From Aquifex aeolicus (GTDB taxonomy: Bacteria; Aquificota; Aquificia; Aquificales; Aquificaceae), in NCBI GenBank assembly GCA_011375045.1, contig DRNB01000307.1:1-6960 (forward strand): a stretch of 6,960 nt of DNA. Direction: 5' to 3'. The notes beneath the pieces are model-generated. The model had not been told where the DNA came from. It searched no databases and was given only the letters and a program-made list of their open reading frames with translations. The translations under genes were made by a program, and so were the position numbers. Shown one piece after another: positions 1 to 6,301 of the stretch; the stretch's first letter is position 1, and every line of letters starts with the position of its first letter.

Positions 1-676
1 ACTCCCTCTCGTTCAGCTCCACATACTTTCCACCCACCTCCACGTTTGTTTTCCTGAGGGCGCTGTAAAGATCCCGCAGGGATATACCGTACTGATAGAG
101 CTTCTCCGGCTTCACCTGAACCCTGAACTCTTTCTCGTAGCCGCCTACGGAGGCTACCTCCGCCACATCGGGCACCGCGAGGAGAGCGTACTTTATGTAG
201 AAGTTCTGGAGCGCCCACAGCTCGTCGAGGGTTCTGCTTCTGGAGACAAGAGCATACTGATAAACCCAGCCCACGCCCGTCGCATCGGGACCCAGCTGAA
301 TGTCCGCGTCCCGGGGGAGCTGTCCTCTTATGGTGGCGAGTTTTTCGAGAACCCGCGATCGAGCCCAGTAAAGATCTGTGCCGTCCTCGAAGATTATGAA
401 AACGAGGGAGTAGTTCGGAACAGAGTAACCCCTGACCGTTTTTACCCGTGGAACACCCATCATGTTGGTAACCAGAGGGTAGGTAAGCTGATCCTCGATC
501 ACCTGCGGAACCTGACCTATCCACTTCGAGTAGATGATGACCTGAACGTCCGAGAGATCGGGTATGGCGTCGATTGGGGTCTTCTTGAGGGAGTAGTAAC
601 CGTATAAAAGGAGGAAGAGGGTAACGAAGATCACGGCTACTCTGTTTCTCACAAAGAACTCGGTCAGCTTTACCAT
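1..676 (-). CDS. cusA: CusA-type heavy-metal RND efflux pump, N-terminal part (cut by left edge)
   Basis: This is the inner-membrane proton-driven pump of a CusCBA-like tripartite system, which exports Cu(I)/Ag(I) from periplasm and inner membrane across the outer membrane. I translated 225 residues from the ATG at 676 to the window edge; family members are about 1,030-1,050 aa, so roughly 80% lies to the left. Seen: a short cytoplasmic N-terminus, first membrane helix at about residues 12-28, then the start of the periplasmic porter domain. The stretches TPIDAIPDLSDVQVII, FEDGTDLYWARSRVLE, LGPDATGVGW and PDVAEVASVGG match the copper/silver CusA branch closely, better than the Co/Zn/Cd CzcA branch from memory of E. 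coli CusA. A strong Shine-Dalgarno GGAGGAG ends 6-8 nt before the start. It lies 31 nt after copB and is probably cotranscribed with it. The metal-binding methionines lie in the missing part, so copper specificity is inferred. Confidence 0.93.
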   Translation of the reverse strand, partial: MVKLTEFFVRNRVAVIFVTLFLLLYGYYSLKKTPIDAIPDLSDVQVIIYSKWIGQVPQVIEDQLTYPLVTNMMGVPRVKTVRGYSVPNYSLVFIIFEDGTDLYWARSRVLEKLATIRGQLPRDADIQLGPDATGVGWVYQYALVSRSRTLDELWALQNFYIKYALLAVPDVAEVASVGGYEKEFRVQVKPEKLYQYGISLRDLYSALRKTNVEVGGKYVELNERE

Positions 677-696
677 GGTGCGCTCCTCCGGAGGTC

Positions 697-724
697 GGGG
701 AGAGCTTTCACCTCAGCTCTCTCC
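697..724 (-). promoter_or_regulatory. Hairpin across the copB stop codon, just upstream of the cusA ribosome binding site
   Basis: On the minus strand, GAGAGCT (721-715) pairs perfectly with AGCTCTC (706-700) around an 8-nt loop that holds the copB TGA. After one A-C mismatch, two more G-C pairs extend the stem to 724/697. No U-run follows, so it is not an intrinsic terminator. Immediately downstream the cusA Shine-Dalgarno sits in a perfect palindrome CCTCCGGAGG (694-685). The stem could stabilise or process the copB-cusA message or set the ratio of the two proteins. That role is inference. Confidence 0.4.
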
Positions 725-2852
725 TCATGAGCATGGCGTTTATGGAAACGATGACGGTGCTTGCGCTCATGAAGACCGCTCCAACCGCAGGTTTCAGTAT
801 CACGCCCCAGGGGGCGAGGACTCCGGCGGCGAGGGGTATGGTTACCACGTTGTAGCCGGCAGCCCAGAAGAGGTTCTGAATCATCTTGCGCACGGTTACC
901 ACGGACAGCTTCATTATGCGGACGATGTCCCTCGGATCGTTACGCACAAGGATTATGTCTGCACTTTCCACCGCCACGTCGGTTCCGGAGCCTATGGCTA
1001 TCCCGACGTCCGCCTGAACGAGGGCGGGAGCATCGTTAATTCCGTCCCCCACCATAGCCACCTTCATGCCCCTGCTCTGGAGCTCCTTCACCCGCTCCGC
1101 CTTTTGATGGGGGAGGACCCGGGCAAAGAACTCGTCTATTCCAAGCTCCTGGGCAACGAAACGTGCCACCTCTTCCGAGTCTCCCGTTATCATCACAACC
1201 CTCTTCCCCATTTTTCTGAGTTCGGAAACCGCTTCGAAGGACTCCTGCCGGATCCTGTCTGACAGAGCCACGCAGCCTGCGAGTCTGCCCTCGATCGCCA
1301 CGAGCACCACCGTTTTCCCCTGAGACTCCAGTTCCTGAGCCTTCTGAACAACCTCCCCGTCCTCCTCCACGAGGAGATCCTTCATGAGGAGTGAGGTTCC
1401 AACCGCTACCTTTTGTCCGTCGATGAGACCCACCACCCCTTTGCCGGGAACCGCTTTAAATTCCCTGACCTCCGGAATCTGGAGGGATTGCTCCTGAGCG
1501 AAGGCAACGATAGCCTGAGCTATTACGTGCTCCGAGTTCTTTTCGAGGGCGGCTGTCAGACGGAGGAACTCCTCCTGTGGCACCTCAGGGGCGAACACGT
1601 CCGAAACCCCGAACCTTCCCTCGGTCAGCGTTCCTGTTTTGTCGAAGACGACCGCATCCACGTTCCTTATGCTCTCGAGAGCTATCCTGTTCCTTACGAG
1701 GATCCCGTGCTTTGCGGAGTAGGAGGTTGAAAAGGCTACCACAAGAGGGATGGCTAAGCCGAGGGCATGCGGGCAGGCGATAACCATTACGGTAACAGCC
1801 CTCTCCACAGCGAACTGGGTGTTGCCTGTGATCAGCTCCCAGGCAAGAAAGGAGGCGGCTCCCACCGTTATCGCCACTATGGTCAGATAAAAGGCTACCC
1901 TGTCCGCCATGTCCTGAAGCTTCGTCTTCGACTCCTGAGCGCTTCTGACCAGCTGGAGAACCTGACTCAGATAGGTCTCCTCTCCTGTTTTCTCCACCCT
2001 TACCTTCAGGGCGCCTTCCATGTTTATGGCACCGCCGATGACCCTGTCCCCCGGTCCCCGGGGAACCGGCTTGGATTCGCCTGTAAGCATGGATTCGTTT
2101 ACGTGGGAGCTTCCCTCCTCCACGACGCCGTCCGCGGGGATCTTCTCGCCGGGCTTTACCAGAACGAGGTCTCCGGCTTTGAGCTCCGAAACGTGAACCT
2201 GAACCGTCTCTCCGTTTCTCAGAAGGTTAGCCGTGGTGGGCATGAGCTTGACCAGCTCCTCGAGGGCTCTGGAAGCTCCCAGAACGGACTTCATCTCTAT
2301 CCAGTGTCCCCAGAGCATTACCACGATGAGGGTGGTAAGTTCCCAGAAGAACTCCTTTCCCCCGAAGATAAGGGTGGAGAGGCTGTAAAGGTAGGCGACC
2401 GATATGGCTATGCCTATAAGGGTCATCATGCCGGGTCTGCGTCTGCCGAGCTCTTCGAGCATACCTCTGAGGAAAAAGAGACCCCCGTAGAAGAAAACAA
2501 TCGTGGCGAGCAGGGGAGGTATCAGATCGCTGCTGGGCAGGTCAGGCATGCGGAATCCAAGGAGGTCCTGAATGCTCTTCGAGTAGAGAACCACCGGAAC
2601 CGTCAGAACCGTGGAAACTATCGCCTTCTTTTTGATCTCCTCTATGTGGTGGACGTGTGTTCCGTGAGCGCGGTGTTCACCTCCTTCTTTTTCGGGAGCG
2701 TGTGCTCCGTGTTCTTTCTCCGCGACCGCATGTTTATGTTCATGTTTTGCCTCATGGATGGGCTTTTTAACCAGATCCATACCACACTTTGGACATTTTC
2801 CGGGACGATCTTTTCTTATTTCCGGATGCATCGGACACGTATAAATCTCCAT
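708..2852 (-). CDS. copB: P1B-3 (CPH-type) copper-exporting P-type ATPase with Cys/His metal-binding N-terminus
   Basis: ATP-driven inner-membrane pump, predicted to move copper (possibly silver) from cytoplasm to periplasm. The 714-aa protein opens with a Cys/His heavy-metal-binding module (C6, H9, C20, C23, M25) and a linker with 11 histidines at residues 33-69. Then come helices at about 75-190, the actuator TGES (257-260), the transmembrane metal site CPH (360-362), the phosphorylation motif DKTGTLT (404-410), TGDS (556-559), GDGIND (602-607) and two final helices. The last helices carry NX6YNX4P (N660, Y667, N668, P673) and MSXSTX5N (695-705), the published signature of subgroup P1B-3, which handles Cu(II)/Cu(I)/Ag(I). 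The usual SEHP nucleotide-binding motif reads SEHV (440-443). The ATG at 2852 has GGAGG 7 nt upstream (2864-2860). It leads a probable copB-cusA operon behind its own promoter region. The fold and subgroup are certain; the exact metal is inferred. Confidence 0.96.
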   Translation of the reverse strand: MEIYTCPMHPEIRKDRPGKCPKCGMDLVKKPIHEAKHEHKHAVAEKEHGAHAPEKEGGEHRAHGTHVHHIEEIKKKAIVSTVLTVPVVLYSKSIQDLLGFRMPDLPSSDLIPPLLATIVFFYGGLFFLRGMLEELGRRRPGMMTLIGIAISVAYLYSLSTLIFGGKEFFWELTTLIVVMLWGHWIEMKSVLGASRALEELVKLMPTTANLLRNGETVQVHVSELKAGDLVLVKPGEKIPADGVVEEGSSHVNESMLTGESKPVPRGPGDRVIGGAINMEGALKVRVEKTGEETYLSQVLQLVRSAQESKTKLQDMADRVAFYLTIVAITVGAASFLAWELITGNTQFAVERAVTVMVIACPHALGLAIPLVVAFSTSYSAKHGILVRNRIALESIRNVDAVVFDKTGTLTEGRFGVSDVFAPEVPQEEFLRLTAALEKNSEHVIAQAIVAFAQEQSLQIPEVREFKAVPGKGVVGLIDGQKVAVGTSLLMKDLLVEEDGEVVQKAQELESQGKTVVLVAIEGRLAGCVALSDRIRQESFEAVSELRKMGKRVVMITGDSEEVARFVAQELGIDEFFARVLPHQKAERVKELQSRGMKVAMVGDGINDAPALVQADVGIAIGSGTDVAVESADIILVRNDPRDIVRIMKLSVVTVRKMIQNLFWAAGYNVVTIPLAAGVLAPWGVILKPAVGAVFMSASTVIVSINAMLMRRELR

Positions 2853-2893
2853 AATTAATCCTCCGTTTGTAGCTGAACGCCTCCTTGTATCTG

Positions 2894-2922
2894 ATAATAG
2901 AGGCTCTTTTCTGTTAATACAA
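2894..2922 (-). promoter_or_regulatory. Candidate sigma70-type promoter for copB-cusA
   Basis: On the minus strand a -35-like TTGTAT (2922-2917; 3 of 6 consensus bases) is followed after exactly 17 nt by TATTAT (2899-2894; 5 of 6). Transcription would start near 2887, about 35 nt ahead of the copB ATG. The weak -35 and a TTAACA half-site touching it suit a regulated promoter. The region is clearly richer in A/T than the flanking genes. No start-site data can be seen, so this is a pattern match only. Confidence 0.45.
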
Positions 2923-2959
2923 GCTGTTTATTTCACGTTAAAAGTGTGTTAATTTAACA
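2912..2959 (-). promoter_or_regulatory. Candidate operator: TTAAC(A/G) half-site cluster upstream of copB
   Basis: A perfect inverted repeat TGTTAA-A-TTAACA (minus strand, 2959-2947) lies upstream of the candidate -35. Two more half-sites in the same orientation follow: TTAACG at 2941-2936 and TTAACA at 2917-2912, the last touching the -35. Spacing between successive minus-strand half-sites is 11 and 24 nt, close to one and a little over two helical turns. It does not match the CopY box (TACANNTGTA). A copper-responsive regulator is plausible from the downstream genes, but none is encoded in the window. In AT-rich DNA part of this could be chance. Confidence 0.35.
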
Positions 2960-3044
2960 AGCGTCTCTTTATCCGGGAACGAACTTCTGAAATCTTTTCC
3001 CTCTTTTCCTCCGTCATATTTCTGTTTTCAGCTATTTAAAAACT

Positions 3045-3488
3045 CTAAAAGGGAAAACCCATGTGAAGCCCGGCGCTGTAATGGTTTTCTTTACCGTAGC
3101 TTGCGGATACAAAGGGTCCTACGTGCAAACGCCTGTACTCAAAGATGTAGCTTACTTCCAGATGGTGGTTCAAACCGCTTCCCCCGTAGAGGTAAAATCC
3201 GGGCATGTAGGAGAGGCTGAGGCCTGAAATCCTGTAGCTAAACACGACCGAGAGAACTCCGTGGTTGTGTTCATCGTATATGTTTTCAAAGCTTACACCT
3301 GTGTAAAACTTCCTGTGTAATTGCCTGACAAAATGAACGTGAACAGCGGGAACCCACGATTTTTCTTCCTCCAGAAAACTTAATCCCGAGCCTATACCTA
3401 CCTCTTTACCGTGCTGCGGGTAGGAAAATCCTGCCGCTACCGAGAGCAGGAAGGAAGCGCATACGTAACGTAGCCTTGGGGGTAACAT
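3045..3488 (-). CDS. Small secreted histidine-rich protein, probable outer-membrane beta-barrel, unknown family
   Basis: I do not recognise this 147-aa protein. Residues 1-22 look like a signal peptide: basic start (R5, R7), then a hydrophobic stretch at about 9-22. The rest is alternating aromatic/polar segments rich in Tyr, Phe, Gly and Ser, and the chain ends in Phe after alternating residues, as in proteins inserted by the BAM complex. This suggests a short barrel of perhaps eight strands or fewer. It has 11 histidines (26, 50, 52, 58, 74, 76, 108, 109, 122, 136, 142), several as HxH or HH. The ATG at 3488 is the only usable start, since a stop lies in frame 12 nt upstream; no good Shine-Dalgarno precedes it. 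G+C counted by hand on three 60-nt lines is about 43-50%, against 57-68% on two lines of copB. It lies 43 nt after the peptidase gene and 192 nt before copB. A role in envelope copper handling is a guess from neighbours and histidines. Confidence 0.72.
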   Translation of the reverse strand: MLPPRLRYVCASFLLSVAAGFSYPQHGKEVGIGSGLSFLEEEKSWVPAVHVHFVRQLHRKFYTGVSFENIYDEHNHGVLSVVFSYRISGLSLSYMPGFYLYGGSGLNHHLEVSYIFEYRRLHVGPFVSASYGKENHYSAGLHMGFPF

Positions 3489-3500
3489 CGGCGGAACATT

Positions 3501-3527
3501 TTAATAGAAGCCTCTGGACCGCGTCAA
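3501..3527 (-). promoter_or_regulatory. Weak candidate promoter before the small barrel gene
   Basis: In the 43-nt gap after the peptidase gene, the minus strand has TTGACG (3527-3522; 5 of 6 bases of the -35 consensus) and TATTAA (3506-3501; 4 of 6) with a short 15-nt spacer. Transcription from it would start only a few bases before the ATG at 3488, giving an almost leaderless message. That would fit the lack of a Shine-Dalgarno, but the spacer is suboptimal and the call is tentative. Confidence 0.2.
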
Positions 3528-3531
3528 CGGT

Positions 3532-4818
3532 TCACTCGGAGAAGACAGGTTCGATCCTCGTCCTTATCCACTTGGAGTCCCACCACTCGAGGGGCGTTAC
3601 CTCGTAACCGTCTATGAGGATCCCGAAGTGCAGATGATCTCCGAAGGCGAGTCCCGTCATGTCCGTTATACCAATCACCTGACCCTTTTTAACAAACTCC
3701 CCCTCGCTCACCCTGAAGTCCGCGAGGTGGGCGTAGAGGCTCATCAGACCGTATCCGTGGTCGATGATCACGGTGTTGCCGTATATACCCAGATCTCCCG
3801 CAAAGACGACGACCCCGCTGTTGGCGGCGGGAACCTTTGCGTTCTTTACGGAGGCGAGGTCGTATCCCATGTGTCTGCTTCTGCTTACAAGCTTCCCTCT
3901 GTAAGTGTAGCGCCTCTTCTCCCCGTACTTCGACAGGACCTTGCTTCCCCTCATCTGAATAAAGCGTCCGCGCCAGTACCTCTGCTCCGCGGAGCGACCG
4001 CCTATCTCCGCTATCTTCTTCTCGTTCTCCCTCCTGACCTCCTCGTTGACCTTCCGGAACAGCTCAACGAAGCTCACCCCTTCCCCATCACCCCCCAAGA
4101 TGGCGTGGAGCTTGGGTTCTATCACCCTCTCCTTACCCCTGAGCTCGATGGTTATCGTTCTGAACCTGTTGCGCTTTATACCCGTTCCGAGGGGGATTAC
4201 GGTCCGGTTACCCACCTCATCGACGGCGACGACCTTTATGACGTCCCTCGGGGAGGTGTCAACAGGAACGCCGAAGAGCGCCACGTAGGTTTTCTCGGAA
4301 ACCCTGAAGGATCTGAACCTTCTCCCCCCCACCTCAACGTAGAGCTGGGCAGGCTCGCTGAGCCTTACCCTTATGCCTCCTGATCCCCCCTGAAGAACCG
4401 TGTAGGGGGCGTAAAGGATCTGAACCCTCGGAGGCTGGGTGTCCACAAGAGCCTGAACCTCGAAGGTGTCCCTGAGCACGTAGAATCTGATCAGCTCCAC
4501 CACGATCCTTGCGCTACCCTCTTTTAGTCCGAGCTTGCCGGGCTCCACGGTAAAGGTTACCTCGTTCACGTGCCTCGGCAGCTTTCCCTCGAAGAGCAGA
4601 ACCTCCCTGCTACCCTGAAGGGCGGTAACGATCACCCTGTCCACGTAAGCTCTCGGCGTTACCAGAAGGCTGATCTCCTTCTTCTTGGGGAGCTTCTCCA
4701 GCTGATCGAGGTTCTCCACCTTCGGCTTGAGCAGGAAGACGTTGTAGAGGGTAAACCCCACTATCCCCAGAAGAGCCAGAAAGACGATCGTTCTTATGAG
4801 CCTCTTAAGTCCTGCCAT
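3532..4818 (-). CDS. Membrane-anchored M23 (LytM-type) murein endopeptidase
   Basis: Predicted periplasmic zinc peptidase acting on peptidoglycan cross-links. The 428-aa protein has a basic start and one membrane helix at about residues 8-30, best read as an uncleaved anchor. A beta-rich region without a recognised family follows at about 45-225, possibly Ig-like. A charged helical linker lies at about 249-270, and the M23 domain at about 285-410. All active-site residues are present: zinc ligands H316, D320 (HMGYD) and H397 (HLHFG), plus catalytic H364 (YAHL), with H354 in the conserved IIDHGYG strand. It is therefore probably an active enzyme rather than an EnvC/NlpD-like amidase activator. 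Its ATG lies inside prmA (14-nt overlap), with purine-rich GGGTGGGAG directly ahead, so translation is probably coupled. Cell-wall turnover or division is the likely role; the exact bond cut cannot be told. Confidence 0.93.
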   Translation of the reverse strand: MAGLKRLIRTIVFLALLGIVGFTLYNVFLLKPKVENLDQLEKLPKKKEISLLVTPRAYVDRVIVTALQGSREVLLFEGKLPRHVNEVTFTVEPGKLGLKEGSARIVVELIRFYVLRDTFEVQALVDTQPPRVQILYAPYTVLQGGSGGIRVRLSEPAQLYVEVGGRRFRSFRVSEKTYVALFGVPVDTSPRDVIKVVAVDEVGNRTVIPLGTGIKRNRFRTITIELRGKERVIEPKLHAILGGDGEGVSFVELFRKVNEEVRRENEKKIAEIGGRSAEQRYWRGRFIQMRGSKVLSKYGEKRRYTYRGKLVSRSRHMGYDLASVKNAKVPAANSGVVVFAGDLGIYGNTVIIDHGYGLMSLYAHLADFRVSEGEFVKKGQVIGITDMTGLAFGDHLHFGILIDGYEVTPLEWWDSKWIRTRIEPVFSE

Positions 4819-5545
4819 CTCCCACCCTTACAGCGAACCAGTTTTCCTCCTCATATATTCTATCCGCTTCAAGATCCTGCTGTTTGCAGAGCTCCAGAAG
4901 CTCCTCCAGCTCCTCCTTTCCGTAAATGCCTGAAAGGATCGCCTCCCTCCTGAAGAGCCTTTTCAAAAAGGGAAGCTCCTCCCTGAAAATGGAAAGCTCC
5001 AGGTTAGCGACCAGAAGATCGAAGGTTTCCTTCAGCTGAGAGGGTTTCGCCTCCCTGCACTCCACCTCCACCCTGTTCAGCTCGGCGTTCTCCCTGCACT
5101 CCCTCACCGCGTCCGGGCATACGTCTATACCCAGAACCCTCCCCGCTCCGAGGAGCTTTGCCACCACCGCGAGGATACCGCTCCCCGTTCCCACATCGAG
5201 GACAGAATCACCCCTCCTCAAGGACTCCCTGAGAGCCTTCAGGGAAAGCCTGGTCGTCGGATGAAGTCCGGTGCCGAAGGCTGTGCCCGGCTTTATAAAG
5301 ACGGGTAGCTTCCAGGGGGGCATGATCACCAGATCCTCCACCTCCACGGGACCGAAACCCTCACGCCAGCTTCTCCAGTCCTCGGGAACCTCCTCCACCC
5401 TCAGGGGTCTGTAACCCTTCAGGGGTTCGTAAACCCCGAAGATAACCTTTCCCTTCTCCCTTCCGAGGACTTCGAGGGGAAAGGAACGGGAGGCGAGCAG
5501 ACTGCCGAGCTCCTCCTCGCTCATAAGGTAAACGTATCTCCTCAC
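4805..5545 (-). CDS. prmA: Ribosomal protein L11 methyltransferase PrmA
   Basis: Cytoplasmic S-adenosylmethionine-dependent enzyme that methylates ribosomal protein L11. The 246 residues split into a short N-terminal L11-recognition domain (about 1-70) and a class I methyltransferase domain. Diagnostic motifs are PGTAFGTGLHPTT (86-98), the SAM-binding DVGTGSGILA (117-126), acidic D141 (GIDV) at the end of the second strand, and LVANL (178-182). Length and motifs fit the compact Thermus-type PrmA (about 254 aa) rather than the longer E. coli form (about 293 aa). The start is a GTG at 5545 overlapping the hydrolase stop as GTGA, with GAGGAAG 7-8 nt ahead. An ATG at codon 8 exists, but starting there would lose the YVYL strand that Thermus PrmA also appears to have. 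Codon overlap on both sides suggests tight coupling with its neighbours. Confidence 0.93.
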   Translation of the reverse strand: MRRYVYLMSEEELGSLLASRSFPLEVLGREKGKVIFGVYEPLKGYRPLRVEEVPEDWRSWREGFGPVEVEDLVIMPPWKLPVFIKPGTAFGTGLHPTTRLSLKALRESLRRGDSVLDVGTGSGILAVVAKLLGAGRVLGIDVCPDAVRECRENAELNRVEVECREAKPSQLKETFDLLVANLELSIFREELPFLKRLFRREAILSGIYGKEELEELLELCKQQDLEADRIYEEENWFAVRVGDGRT

Positions 5546-6300
5546 CAGATCTTCCTCAGGAAGTTCAGAAGCAGTCGGTTGAAGGATTCAGGGTTCTCGA
5601 AGGGGGGAAGGTGGGCGGCGTCCTCGATCTCCACAAACTCCGCTCCCTTTACACCCTCCGCTATCCCGCGGACCACCCCGGGCGGGGTTATCCTCTCGTC
5701 GTCCCTGCCTGCCACCACAAGGGTTGGAAGCTCTATGGAGGGGAGTATGTCTCTGCTGTCCTTCCTCTCCGCGAGAGCCTTCAGGGTAGCCACCACACCC
5801 TCCGGGGTCGCTTTCTCCATCATACAGCGGAGCTGTCTCATTTTAAGCTCGTTTCTCTTCGTGGCGGGAGAGGTCTGGTTTTCGAGCATAGCTTCCACAA
5901 GGGGAGAGGTCCCCTCCCTGCGCACCTTCTCCATGAGATCGTAGCGGGCTTTTCTTCCCTCCTCCGTGTCCGCCTCCGCTCTGGTGGCTACAAAGACGAG
6001 TCCCTCCAGAAGGGATCTGTATCTTCTCCAGAGGTCGAACATCAGGTAGCCTCCCATGCTGACGCCGACGGGGAGGATTTTGCGGATCCCGAGGGCGCTG
6101 ATTCTGGAGACGATGTGATCGGTCAGGCGCTCGATGGTAAGCTCGCCCGGAAGCGCCGGCTCCTCACCGAAGCCCGGATAGTCGGGGGCTACGTAGGGTA
6201 TACCCTCCCTCTCGAGGGCTTCGAACTGGTGGGCGAACATCTCCCTGCTGAGGGGGAAGGCGTGGAGAAAGAGAACAGCTCTGGGAAGATGAACCTTCAT
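5542..6300 (-). CDS. Alpha/beta hydrolase, substrate unknown
   Basis: A 252-aa soluble enzyme of the alpha/beta hydrolase fold, with no signal peptide, so cytoplasmic. Seen: oxyanion-region HAFP (13-16), nucleophile elbow GVSMGG (79-84, Ser81), catalytic Asp in AGRDDERITPP (probably Asp201) and catalytic His230 in DAAHLPPFENPESF. Residues about 105-180 form the variable cap that would set the substrate. The overall pattern resembles the MhpC or 3-oxoadipate enol-lactonase type, but esterase, thioesterase or lactonase activity cannot be told apart. The ATG at 6300 has a perfect Shine-Dalgarno AAGGAGG 6 nt away, formed by the last codons of ispD. Its stop overlaps the prmA start by 4 nt. The operon context (isoprenoid synthesis, ribosome modification) does not name a substrate. 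Confidence 0.9.
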   Translation of the reverse strand: MKVHLPRAVLFLHAFPLSREMFAHQFEALEREGIPYVAPDYPGFGEEPALPGELTIERLTDHIVSRISALGIRKILPVGVSMGGYLMFDLWRRYRSLLEGLVFVATRAEADTEEGRKARYDLMEKVRREGTSPLVEAMLENQTSPATKRNELKMRQLRCMMEKATPEGVVATLKALAERKDSRDILPSIELPTLVVAGRDDERITPPGVVRGIAEGVKGAEFVEIEDAAHLPPFENPESFNRLLLNFLRKIW

Positions 6301-6301
6301 C

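Noticed and set aside
1767..2858. Long plus-strand open frame (363 codons) antisense to copB.
   Set aside because: The opposite strand encodes a full P1B ATPase with every family motif. The antisense product has no recognisable domain, and long antisense frames are common in G+C-rich codon usage.
2949..3017. 22-codon open frame on the minus strand in the copB upstream region (basic, Arg/Lys-rich product), with its stop inside the inverted repeat.
   Set aside because: There is no Shine-Dalgarno ahead of its ATG, it is very short, and the purine-rich reading is what AT/AG-rich intergenic DNA gives by chance. Conservation in relatives would be needed.
3035..3060. GGG-TTTT-CCC followed by T-rich sequence at the end of the barrel gene, as a possible terminator.
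   Set aside because: The stem has only 3 base pairs and the T-run is interrupted, which is too weak for an intrinsic terminator. No better hairpin with a U-tract is visible before copB.
3437..3499. 20-codon minus-strand frame starting at an ATG 11 nt before the barrel gene start, with a GAGG 11 nt upstream.
   Set aside because: It overlaps the signal-peptide region in another frame, the product has no features, and the 147-aa frame has clear secreted-protein character.
3517..3530. ACCG-TTGACG-CGGT small inverted repeat after the peptidase stop, as a terminator.
   Set aside because: The stem is only 4 bp and no T-run follows, so it cannot be supported as a terminator.
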